A program made the position numbers and the translations under genes. The notes beneath the pieces are model-generated. The model searched no databases and was not told the origin of the DNA. It worked only from the letters and a program-made list of their open reading frames with translations. A stretch of 64,000 bases of DNA, taken from Streptomyces sp. cf386 (lineage in GTDB: Bacteria; Actinomycetota; Actinomycetes; Streptomycetales; Streptomycetaceae). The DNA lies in NCBI RefSeq assembly GCF_900103585.1, contig NZ_FNHV01000003.1, positions 124,001-188,000 on the forward strand, read 5' to 3'. Positions 44,255 to 51,981 of the stretch are shown here, piece after piece. Within the stretch, counting starts at the first letter, position 1. Each line of letters begins with the position of its first letter.

Positions 44255-44295
44255 CCTGTGTGCGTACGACCGCTACTGCTCGGTGACGACCGCTA

Positions 44296-45351
44296 CTACT
44301 CGGTCTTGACCTTGATGGAGCCGTCGATGATGCCCGCCTTGGCCTTCGCCACGGCGTCGGAGAGACCCGCGATCTTGGCGAACTCCGGGTTGGACTCGGA
44401 CAGGCCGACGCCGTTGACCTTCAGGTCGAAGGTCTGGGTGCCGGTCAGCGGCTTGCCGTCCTCGACGGACTTGGCCAGCGCGAAGACCGCGCCGCCGACG
44501 TCCTTGAGGGCGGAGGTGAGGATGTAGCTCTTGTAGTTGGCGAGCGCCGCCTGCTTGAACTGGTCGGAGTCGACGCCGATCGCCCAGACCTTGGCCTTCG
44601 CGGCGGCCTCGATGACGCCCTGACCCGACAGACCGGCCGCCTGGTAGACGACGTCGGCCTTCTTCTCGATCTGGCCCTCGGCGGCGGCCTTGCCCTTGTC
44701 GGGGCTGGAGAAGCCGCCCTCCTCGGCGGTCTGGGTCAGGTACTGCGAGACGACCTTGACCTTGCCGCCGCTGGTGTCCTGGACACCCTGCTTGTAACCG
44801 GCCTCGAACTTGTGGATCAGCGGGATGTCCACACCGCCCACGAAACCGACCGTGTTCGTCTTGGTGGCCTTGGCCGCGGCGACGCCGGCCAGGTACGAGG
44901 CCTGCTCCTCGGCGAAGACGAGGGAGGCGACGTTGTCGCCCTCGACCACCGAGTCGACGATGCCGAAGGTGGTCTTCGGGTACTTCTTGGCCACGGCCTC
45001 CATCGCGGGACCGTAGGCGAAGCCGACGCCGATCACCGGGTTGTAGCCCTGCTTGGCCAGGGAGGCCAGGCGCTGCTCCTTGTCGGCGTCCGTCTCGCCC
45101 TCGGTGGGCTCGATGTCGGCGGTCTTGTAGCCGAACTCCTTCTGGGCCTTCTGCAGGCCGGCGTACGCGGCGTCGTTGAAGGACTGGTCGCCCTTGCCGC
45201 CGATGTCGTACGCGATGGCGAGACCCTTGGTGTCGCCGCTGCTGTCGCTGTCGCCGCTGCTTTCACTGCTGGTACCGCCACAGGCCGTGGCAGCGAGCGC
45301 GATCGACGCGACCCCCACCGCGACACGGGTCAGTTTGGAAATCCGACGCAT
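44296..45351 (-). CDS. BMP-family nucleoside-binding lipoprotein 2
   Basis: 351 residues, very similar to its neighbour at 42913: GLAIAYDIGGKGDQSFNDAAYAGLQ, GYNPVIGVGFAYGPAMEAV, NTVGFVGGVDIPLIHKFEAGYKQGV, QIEKKADVVYQAAGLSGQGVIEAA. The signal peptide ends in a Cys at AATACGG, followed by a Ser/Asp linker. The MRRISK start at 45351 is chosen. The tandem paralogs may differ in ligand (for example purine against pyrimidine), which is not visible here. The variant operator is 54 bases upstream. Confidence 0.93.
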   Translation of the reverse strand: MRRISKLTRVAVGVASIALAATACGGTSSESSGDSDSSGDTKGLAIAYDIGGKGDQSFNDAAYAGLQKAQKEFGYKTADIEPTEGETDADKEQRLASLAKQGYNPVIGVGFAYGPAMEAVAKKYPKTTFGIVDSVVEGDNVASLVFAEEQASYLAGVAAAKATKTNTVGFVGGVDIPLIHKFEAGYKQGVQDTSGGKVKVVSQYLTQTAEEGGFSSPDKGKAAAEGQIEKKADVVYQAAGLSGQGVIEAAAKAKVWAIGVDSDQFKQAALANYKSYILTSALKDVGGAVFALAKSVEDGKPLTGTQTFDLKVNGVGLSESNPEFAKIAGLSDAVAKAKAGIIDGSIKVKTE

Positions 45352-45404
45352 CGTGAAGTCCCCATTCTCCAAGCCCCGCAGTGGGTGCTGAGTTCGGCGC
45401 ACAT

Positions 45405-45416
45405 TAACGCGCGTAG
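45405..45416. promoter_or_regulatory. Variant operator TAACGCGCGTAG upstream of BMP gene 2
   Basis: Identical to the 12-mer at 44066 and flanked the same way (T before, AGAC after). It lies 54 bases before the gene. Confidence 0.65.
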
Positions 45417-45654
45417 ACACTCCTGGGAACGGGGTTCCGCCGTGCCGTTATCCATTCGTGCCGATGGCCGGTTACGTCCTTGTGAACCATCGGATCGAAA
45501 GGCACGCATGGGGCGACCGCACCGGAGGTACCTCCGCTGCGATGGCGCTCGGGACGGCCCGCCATGGGGCAAGACTCCCCCCGCTGTGCGTTGGCCGCAA
45601 GCGGACAGGAAGGTCCGGTCGGCGATCACACTCAACGCCGCGCAGGGCAACGTC

Positions 45655-45720
45655 CCTCAGGGGCGCGGGGCTGTATCGATATGGGGCTCCGCCGCGCGGG
45701 CGCGACCAGCCACGACGGAC
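45655..45720 (+). repeat. Intergenic repeat family A, copy 4
   Basis: It reads CCTCAGGGGCGCGGGGCTGT, then GGGGCTCCGCCGCGCGGGCG, then CGACCAGCCACGACGG. It closely matches the reverse complement of 19236-19305. It lies beyond the 3' end of the M20 amidohydrolase gene. Confidence 0.78.
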
Positions 45721-45771
45721 CCGTAGCCGCCGCACGACCGCACCCCCTACGGCGAAGGCGTGCCACCCCGC

Positions 45772-46992
45772 CTAACCCGCGGAGTCGATCAACGCCGCCG
45801 CAGTGAACAGCTCCACCCCCACCGTGATGGCGGACTCATCGACGTCGAAGTCACCCTGATGCAGATCCCGGCCGACCCGATCACCCGGCAGACGCACACC
45901 CAGCCGAGCCATGGCGCCAGGGACATGCTCCAGGTACCAGGAGAAGTCCTCACCCCCGAGGCTCTGCTCGGTCCCCTCGACGGAGTCGGCCCCACGGCGA
46001 GCGGCCATGGCGGCACGCATCAGCTCCGTCGCGTCGGGGTCGTTGACGACGGGCGGGACCCCGCGGACGTAGTTGATCTCCGACTTGGCGCGGTGCAGGT
46101 TGGCGACCTCGTCGATGGCGGCGACGACCAGGTCCGGCGCCTGCCGCCAGGTGTCGAGGTCGAGGCAGCGCACGGTCCCGGAGAGCTCGGCGTGCTGCGG
46201 GATGACGTTGGGCGCGTGGCCGGACTCGACGCGCCCCCAGGTCACGGCGAGCCCGCTGCGGGCGTCGGTACGCCGGGCGACGATGGCGGGTACGTCGGTG
46301 ACGACCCGGGCGGCCGCGGTGACGAGGTCCGTCGTCAGGTGGGGGCGGGCGGTGTGGCCGCCGGGCCCGTCGAGGGCGATTTCCAGCCGGTCGCAGGCGG
46401 ACGTGATGGCGCCCTCCCGCAGCCCGATCTTCCCCGCGTCCACCTTGGGATCGCAGTGCACGGCGAGCATCCGCCCCACTCCATCCAGCACCCCGCACTC
46501 GACGACGTCGGCGGCGCCCCCGGGGAGCACCTCCTCGGCGGGCTGGAAGATCAGCCGGACGGGACGGGGCAGCTGCCCGCGCTTGAGCAGCTCGGCCAGG
46601 ACCAGCCCGGCGCCCAGCACGACGGTCGTGTGGACGTCGTGGCCACAGGCGTGGGCCCGGTCGGGCACCCTCGACCGATACGGGCACTCACTCTTCGTGT
46701 CCGGGATGGGCAGACCGTCGATGTCGGCGCGCAGGGCGAGCATGGGCCGCCCGCCGTCCCACTCCCCGATGTCACAGATGAGCCCGGTTCCGATGGCCAG
46801 CACACGGGGCTTCAGGCCGGCCTTCTCCAGACGGGCCTTGATCGCGGCGGTCGTACGGAACTCCTGGTTACCGAGCTCCGGGTGCATGTGCAAGTCGCGC
46901 CGGAACTCGACGAGTTCGGCACGGAGCGCCTCCGGCAGGGTGCCGGGAAGGGCGGCTTCCCCTGGGTGATCGACCTCGGACTCTGCGGACAT
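45772..46992 (-). CDS. M20-family amidohydrolase
   Basis: A 406-residue zinc-dependent amidohydrolase of the hippurate hydrolase/IAA-amino acid hydrolase group. Metal ligands and catalysis are visible in RRDLHMHPELGNQEF, LRADIDGLPI, HACGHDVHTTVVLGAG, FQPAEEVLPGGA and SLGGEDFSWYLEHVPG. The ATG at 46992 has GAGGG about 11 bases upstream; a GTG at 47004 would overlap that site. The natural N-acyl amino acid substrate is unknown. No link to nucleosides is evident. Confidence 0.9.
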   Translation of the reverse strand: MSAESEVDHPGEAALPGTLPEALRAELVEFRRDLHMHPELGNQEFRTTAAIKARLEKAGLKPRVLAIGTGLICDIGEWDGGRPMLALRADIDGLPIPDTKSECPYRSRVPDRAHACGHDVHTTVVLGAGLVLAELLKRGQLPRPVRLIFQPAEEVLPGGAADVVECGVLDGVGRMLAVHCDPKVDAGKIGLREGAITSACDRLEIALDGPGGHTARPHLTTDLVTAAARVVTDVPAIVARRTDARSGLAVTWGRVESGHAPNVIPQHAELSGTVRCLDLDTWRQAPDLVVAAIDEVANLHRAKSEINYVRGVPPVVNDPDATELMRAAMAARRGADSVEGTEQSLGGEDFSWYLEHVPGAMARLGVRLPGDRVGRDLHQGDFDVDESAITVGVELFTAAALIDSAG

Positions 46993-47380
46993 CAGTTGGT
47001 TCACCCTCTGAAGGGTAGGACGCCGAGGTGGCCAACTGACCCTCGATCAACAAAAGTTCAACCCGTTTGGGGAAGAAAATCTGGCCGCCCGACGCATAGG
47101 TATCGATTTGGGTGGGTAAACTCGCCCGCCTTTCCGCCGAGTCGATCATGGAATCGACGGTGGCGGAGAGTGACGGCGGTAGTCATCTACACCTCAACGC
47201 ATACCACGCCGCGGACAGAACCGTCGGTTGTGTTCGTCTGTCGGGATCGCTGACCCGGGATGAACACCCGAACGTCCGCCCAGTCGCCGCACGGCCGGCC
47301 CCGGCGGCGCTTGGACCCGCGTGTCGAGGACGGCGGACACGGGAACCACCCGTCCCTACATGTCGGAAGGCACCGCCCGG
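46993..47380. other. 388-bp gap between the amidohydrolase and the secreted protein gene
   Basis: It holds the promoter of the reverse-strand amidohydrolase. Short forward frames (47112-47450, 47260-47463) show no recognisable content and overlap the next gene antisense; I do not call them. Confidence 0.5.
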
Positions 47381-48121
47381 TTATTCCAGCTGCCCTACAT
47401 CGACGACGTCTTCAGATGATGGGGCGGTCGCCGAAACGGGCTGGTCGTAGTCGGTCAGCGTGAGATCGCCGGGCCCGTCCCCACCTTGCGTGACGACCCT
47501 GAGGATGTAGGGCTTGTCCTCCGTGGCGACGTAGGTGTCCGTGGTGGCCCCGTCCTCTTCCTTGGTCAACGTGATCGCTGGTTTGCCGTCGACCTCGGCT
47601 TCCCTCCCCTTGCTCACCCCGTCCCTGACGTACGTCTCGAGCTCCTGGACCAGGGCATTGATGTCGCAGAACTCGGCCATATCACCAGCGCCCTCTGTTC
47701 CAGGAGGCACCTTGAGCCAGCGGCCGTCGAGCAAATTGATCAGCTCTTGGGCGTCGACCCCTTCCTCTTCCGCGATCTTGGTCCAGAAGGCGTCGTCACC
47801 GTTCACGTACGTGATATCCCCGATGATGACGAGCCGACCAGTTCCACCGTTGATGCCCACCGTGCCTGCGCAGTCGCCTTCCTTGTCCACGGCGAAATCG
47901 ATGCGGATCTCCTCCTGGTCGCTGCGCCCCGAGCCCTCTATCCGGAGGGAGTCCGCGCCCTTGGTGGCGTCGATCGCTTTTTCCGCGATCTCTTCAGGGG
48001 GGAGATCCTCGACGTTGTTCGGGTCCTGCTGGGTGCTGACGGCCGTGAGTCCAGCCATCACAAGCACGGTGGTGCAGGCTGCTGCCGCGACTCTCGACAG
48101 ACGCCGATGCTGGGGAGCCAT
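47381..48121 (-). CDS. Secreted protein, LppX/LprG-like, lacking the lipobox cysteine
   Basis: 246 residues. The signal peptide (LSRVAAAACTTVLVMAGLTAV) ends in LTAVS where related lipoproteins have LTACS, so the acylated Cys appears to be Val. The mature part has EEIAEKAIDATKGADSLRIEG and GTGRLVIIGDITYVNGDDAFWTKIAEEEG. This matches the pattern of exported proteins of the LppX_LprAFG fold, which carry lipids in mycobacteria. It is probably secreted or membrane-held by the uncleaved signal. The function is unknown. Confidence 0.78.
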   Translation of the reverse strand: MAPQHRRLSRVAAAACTTVLVMAGLTAVSTQQDPNNVEDLPPEEIAEKAIDATKGADSLRIEGSGRSDQEEIRIDFAVDKEGDCAGTVGINGGTGRLVIIGDITYVNGDDAFWTKIAEEEGVDAQELINLLDGRWLKVPPGTEGAGDMAEFCDINALVQELETYVRDGVSKGREAEVDGKPAITLTKEEDGATTDTYVATEDKPYILRVVTQGGDGPGDLTLTDYDQPVSATAPSSEDVVDVGQLE

Positions 48122-48407
48122 GGCTGTCTCCTGTCGTCGATCTGCCCCTTACTCCACGATGTGACCGGCCTCCGTACGGGTGCAACAGGAGGTGCGGAAG
48201 GTACCGAGGGAGCGGCACCGACCGGCGCCGGGTGTGAGGTGTCGAGCACCGGCCGTGACAGGTGGCCGAGAGTTTGAGCTGCGCAAGTGGCGGATCCTGC
48301 CGGTCATCTCCCGCAAGGCGCCCCGAAGATCCATCGGCCGGGAACTCCTGACACACCCCTGGTGAACTCCCGGACGCCTCTCCACCCGCCGCACTAGGGT
48401 GCGGCGG

Positions 48408-49106
48408 GTGACCGCCGAAAACCCCCGGACCCCCCAGAGCCCCGCGACCACCGAGTACGCCGACTTCCTCGCCGCCACCCGTACCTCGTACGACGCCATC
48501 GCCCCCGCCTACACGGAGGCCTTCTCCGACTGGCCGGCCGACAGCCACCCCCTGGACCGCTCCCTGGTGACCGCCTTCGCAGAACTGGCCCGCGAGCACG
48601 CCCCGGCCCCGGTCGCCGATCTCGGCAGCGGCCCGGGGTCCGTCACCGCCCACCTCGACGGCCTCGGCATACCGGTCTTCGGTGTCGATCTGTCGCCCCG
48701 GATGGTGACCTTGGCCCGCCGGGCGCATCCCGAACTCCGGTTCCATGTGGGCTCGATGACTTCACTGGACCTGCCGGAGGAGACGCTGAGCGGGATCCTG
48801 GCCCTCTACTCGATCATCCACATCCCGAACGATCACTTGACCGCGACCTTCGCCGAGTTCCACCGCGCCCTGAAGCCCGGTGCCCCGGTGCTGCTGGCGT
48901 TCCAGACCGGAGACACCGAGGACCGCCTGCACATGACCGAGCGCTTCGGCCAGGAGATCGCGCTCGACTACCACTGGCACACCCCGAACACCGTGACCGA
49001 CGCCCTGACCAAGGCCGGCCTCCAGCTCCGGGCCCGCGTCCTGCGTGAGCCGGAGGGCGAGGAGAGGCGGCCTCGGGCGTTTCTGCTGGCGCGCAGGGCG
49101 GCGTAA
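48408..49106 (+). CDS. Class I SAM-dependent methyltransferase
   Basis: 232 residues. The SAM-binding motif I is VADLGSGPGSVTAHLDGLG, with post-I acidic residue in FGVDLSPRM, motif II ILALYSIIHI and motif III RALKPGAPVLLAF. The closest resemblance is to UbiE/small-molecule methyltransferases. The GTG at 48408 is the best start; an earlier GTG exists at 48399. The substrate is unknown. Confidence 0.87.
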   Translation: MTAENPRTPQSPATTEYADFLAATRTSYDAIAPAYTEAFSDWPADSHPLDRSLVTAFAELAREHAPAPVADLGSGPGSVTAHLDGLGIPVFGVDLSPRMVTLARRAHPELRFHVGSMTSLDLPEETLSGILALYSIIHIPNDHLTATFAEFHRALKPGAPVLLAFQTGDTEDRLHMTERFGQEIALDYHWHTPNTVTDALTKAGLQLRARVLREPEGEERRPRAFLLARRAA

Positions 49107-49386
49107 GGGCGAACTTGACGCCATGTCCATCAGGCGTCGGTGGATGAGCTCGCACCAGACACGCTGCGCAAGCCATCGACAGGGCGCTCCGCGAGCTCTC
49201 CTACACGTCCTCCCTGTCAGCTGGGCCAGGTTGGCAGACGTAGGGACGAGTTCACGTCATATCCCAAAGCCTCGGCGGGAGCTCCTGGGCCCGTGTCAGT
49301 GCGATCAGTTACGGTCGGATTCGCACACGCGATGATCAATGCGAACGGCATCGCGAGCACGGCCTGAACGGGGAGGTTCACGGGGG

Positions 49387-49621
49387 ATGGGCTACGTTCT
49401 GCCCGGTTGGCTGGACGAGATCCTGGACTTCATCGGGATCAACTGGCCGAACGTCGACGAGGACGACTACCGCGAGATGGCGGACGCGATGCGGCACGGC
49501 GTTCCTCGACTCCGAGGCCCAACTGGAGCACTTTCGAACGCTCTTCCGTAAGGTGAAGGAAGCGTCACTCTCCCCGGGACAGTCACGTGACCTCATCCAC
49601 CAGTTGGCCAAGGAAATGTGA
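49387..49621 (+). pseudogene. Scar: WXG100/toxin-type N-terminus joined to a regulator C-terminus
   Basis: From the ATG at 49387 the first 36 codons (LPGWLDEILDFIGINWPNVD, DYREMADAMR) match, from memory, the start of Streptomyces WXG100-like polymorphic toxin or T7SS substrate proteins. At about 49495 the sequence changes. In another frame, 49502-49621 encodes FLDSEAQLEHFRTLFRKVKE and SPGQSRDLIHQLAKEM, typical of the C-terminus of Scr1/DUF5753 regulators that precede DUF397 genes. The two parts are out of frame. A deletion fusing two genes is the simplest reading. Confidence 0.65.
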
Positions 49622-49629
49622 GGACCGGC

Positions 49630-49824
49630 ATGACCAGCCCCACCCAGTGGAAGAAGTCGTCCTACTCCGGTGGCGGAGAAGGCAACGACTGCGTCGAGAT
49701 AGCGAACTGCCCCCACCGCATATCCGTCCGCGACTCCAAGGTTCCGGCCGGGGCAGCCCTTACCTTTCCCGCCTCGGCCTTCAGCGTCTTCATCGAAGCC
49801 CTGAAGCCGCCTTCAGCCAAGTGA
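49630..49824 (+). CDS. DUF397 protein
   Basis: 64 residues with the DUF397 pattern: WKKSSYSGGGEGNDCVEIA, a middle VRDSK and LTFPASAFSVFIEALK. DUF397 proteins are the small partners of Scr1/DUF5753 helix-turn-helix regulators and may act as antagonists. The expected regulator gene upstream is reduced to a C-terminal fragment, so this is probably an orphan partner. A GAGGA site precedes the ATG. Confidence 0.9.
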   Translation: MTSPTQWKKSSYSGGGEGNDCVEIANCPHRISVRDSKVPAGAALTFPASAFSVFIEALKPPSAK

Positions 49825-50895
49825 TCACACGGCCGTAACCGCCGACAGCCGAGTGACATCCCGAGCCGTCCCCGTAACCCCCGACAAAAACCCCTGCGCC
49901 CGAGGCGAAGCATTCTCCGTCAGCCAAGCCGGATCGATGTCACACACCGCGACCCGCACCTCAGTACCGGTCAGCGCCAGCGGCAACGTATGCACGACCG
50001 TCGACGGGAAGCTCAGGATCGTCCGGCCGATGGGCCCGCGCCGCGCGATCAGCTCCAGGGGCAGATCCGGCCGTACGACCTCCAGCCCCGTCTCCACCGC
50101 GAGCCGGTGCAGTTTCTCCGCGCTCTCCCTCCGATGGGCGAAGTAGCGGGTGGCGCCGTGGGTCTTGGCCAGGGAGCTGACGGCCTCCAGGTAGCGGTCG
50201 CCGTCCACCACGCCCGTCTCGACCAGCGACGTACCCACCATGTCCGCGCCCTTGGTGATGCGGGGCGGGCCGAAGCGGTCGCGGGTCCAGGCGAAGGTGT
50301 TGGCGGTGACCGTGACGCCGTCCGGGGTCTGCTCCATCGGCATGGACGAGAAGATCTCGACCGTCCGCCGCTCGCTCGGCGTCAGACGCTTGCGGGCCGC
50401 CGACGACACCGGGGCGAAGACCAGGTCGCGCGGGCCGGGGCGGCCGCCCTTGCGGTGCCAGCGGACCAGGCGTTCGCCGCGGGCGAGCTGGGCGACGAAC
50501 TCCATCGTGGCCGTGCCGTCGTCGACCACGACCAGGTCGCGGGCCTTGGTGATGGTCAGGAGGAGCTGGACGTAGCGGGAGAAGGGGTCGCCCAGGACTA
50601 TCCGGGCCGCACGGCGGAGCAGACCCGCCAGGCCGCCGATCGTCTGGAAGGGGGCCGCCGCGCCGCCCCGCGCCTCCTCCCAGCGCACCTCGTGCCCGTC
50701 GTCGCGGGCCAGCTCGGCCATCCGGCGCAGCTGGCCGCGGGTCATGGGGTCGATCGGGGACAGGACGACGAGGGTGAGTCCCGCACCGTCGGTGTGCTGG
50801 TGGGTGTGCGCCCACTCCAGCACGTTCAGGAGCTGTACCGGGCTCTCGACGAAGGCGAGAGTGTGGGGGCCGGTGTTCCCGGCGCGGGTGCTCAT
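49825..50895 (-). CDS. Putative sialyl/Kdn-type glycosyltransferase
   Basis: About 356 residues from MSTRAGNTG at 50895; MSALRR at 50928 is an alternative. The N-terminus LAFVESPVQLLNVLEW resembles the opening of GT52/polysialyltransferase-like enzymes. DLVVVDDGTATMEF is the acidic DDG motif of the group, and a His-containing ATRYFAHRRESAEKL follows, with late SFPSTVVHTLPLAL. No membrane spans are seen. It lies immediately downstream of the NeuB gene in one transcript, so transfer of an activated nonulosonate is likely. The exact family is not certain. Confidence 0.7.
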   Translation of the reverse strand: MSTRAGNTGPHTLAFVESPVQLLNVLEWAHTHQHTDGAGLTLVVLSPIDPMTRGQLRRMAELARDDGHEVRWEEARGGAAAPFQTIGGLAGLLRRAARIVLGDPFSRYVQLLLTITKARDLVVVDDGTATMEFVAQLARGERLVRWHRKGGRPGPRDLVFAPVSSAARKRLTPSERRTVEIFSSMPMEQTPDGVTVTANTFAWTRDRFGPPRITKGADMVGTSLVETGVVDGDRYLEAVSSLAKTHGATRYFAHRRESAEKLHRLAVETGLEVVRPDLPLELIARRGPIGRTILSFPSTVVHTLPLALTGTEVRVAVCDIDPAWLTENASPRAQGFLSGVTGTARDVTRLSAVTAV

Positions 50896-51028
50896 CGACG
50901 TACGACCGTCCCGTCGTAAGGCGCTCATGCGGCGCTCGTATTCAGAAGTCGCTAGAACCGGCTCCGAGTCCGAGCGCCCGCACTGGGAGCACTCGGACCC
51001 GGATTCAGCAAGGTCTGTCAGGTCTGTC

Positions 51029-51967
51029 TCAGACCGAGACCGGCTCGCCCGCCGCCGCGGCGATCTCCGCCTCGGCGACCACACCGGCGACGCGGCGCAG
51101 CTTCTTCATCGGGCCGAGCTCCGAGTCGTAGACCTGCTTGACGCCGTTACCGAGGGAGGCCTCGATGGTGCGGATGTCGCGGACGAGGCGGGTCAGGCCC
51201 TGCGGCTCGACCGAGGCGGCCTGGTCCGAACCCCACATCGCGCGGTCCAGGGTGATGTGACGCTCGACGAAGGTCGCCCCGAGCGCGACCGCGGCGAGGG
51301 TGGTCTGCAGGCCCGTCTCGTGGCCGGAGTAGCCGATCGGGACGTTCGGGAACTCCTTCTCCAGCGTGTTGATCACGCGGAGGTTGAGCTCCTCGGCCTT
51401 CGCGGGGTACGTCGAGGTGGCGTGGCACATGAGGATGTTGTCCGAGCCGAGGACCTCGACCGCGTGGCGGATCTGCTTCGGCGTCGACATGCCGGTCGAC
51501 AGAATCACGGCCCGACCCGTCGCACGCAGGGCGCGCAGCAGCTCGTCGTCGGTGAGGGAGGCCGAGGCGACCTTGTGGGCGGGGACGTCGAACTTCTCCA
51601 GGAAGGCGACGGCCTCGGTGTCCCACGGGGAGGCGAACCAGTCGATGTTCTTGCTCTTGCAGTACTCGTCGATCTGGCGGTATTCGTCCTCACCGAACTC
51701 CACGCGGTGGCGGTAGTCGATGTAGGTCATCCGGCCCCAGGGGGTGTCGCGCTCGATGTCCCACTGGTCGCGCGGGGTGCAGATCTCGGGGGTGCGCTTC
51801 TGGAACTTGACGGCGTCACAGCCGGCCTCGGCGGCCACGTCGATGAGCTTGAAGGCGTTCTCCAGCTCACCGTTGTGGTTGATGCCGATCTCGCCGCAAA
51901 TGTAGACGGGCTTGCCCGGGCCGACCTCACGCGAACCGAACGAGCGCAGACGGGAGTAGGTGCTCAT
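51029..51967 (-). CDS. NeuB-like nonulosonic acid synthase
   Basis: A 312-residue enzyme condensing phosphoenolpyruvate with a hexose or N-acylhexosamine to a nine-carbon sugar acid. Motifs are YICGEIGINHNGELENAF, DAVKFQKRTPE, WFASPWDTEAV, ILSTGMSTPKQI, ILMCHATSTYP, IGYSGHETGL and FVERHITLDRAMWGSDQAAS. The usual C-terminal SAF (antifreeze-like) domain that completes the neighbouring subunit's active site in E. coli and Neisseria NeuB is missing. Length would be about 345 with it. The product could be Kdn or a Neu derivative, possibly as the 9-phosphate. Confidence 0.9.
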   Translation of the reverse strand: MSTYSRLRSFGSREVGPGKPVYICGEIGINHNGELENAFKLIDVAAEAGCDAVKFQKRTPEICTPRDQWDIERDTPWGRMTYIDYRHRVEFGEDEYRQIDEYCKSKNIDWFASPWDTEAVAFLEKFDVPAHKVASASLTDDELLRALRATGRAVILSTGMSTPKQIRHAVEVLGSDNILMCHATSTYPAKAEELNLRVINTLEKEFPNVPIGYSGHETGLQTTLAAVALGATFVERHITLDRAMWGSDQAASVEPQGLTRLVRDIRTIEASLGNGVKQVYDSELGPMKKLRRVAGVVAEAEIAAAAGEPVSV

Positions 51968-51981
51968 GGCAGAAGATGTCC

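Larger units (their letters stand above)
43963..44295. other. 333-bp gap between the two BMP lipoprotein genes
   Basis: It contains the promoter region of BMP gene 1 with the variant operator at 44066-44077, and near the other end a hairpin belonging to BMP gene 2. No credible gene is seen. Confidence 0.6.
45352..45771. other. 420-bp gap upstream of BMP gene 2
   Basis: It contains the variant operator (45405-45416) and a family A repeat (45655-45720). The rest (45420-45650) has no convincing gene on either strand. Confidence 0.6.

Noticed and set aside
45760..47253. Forward open frame of 497 codons opposite the M20 amidohydrolase
   Set aside because: An antisense shadow with no recognisable motif; the reverse strand encodes a complete metallo-amidohydrolase.
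47112..47463. Small forward frames before the secreted protein gene
   Set aside because: No domain or signal peptide; they overlap the reverse-strand gene and have no strong ribosome site.
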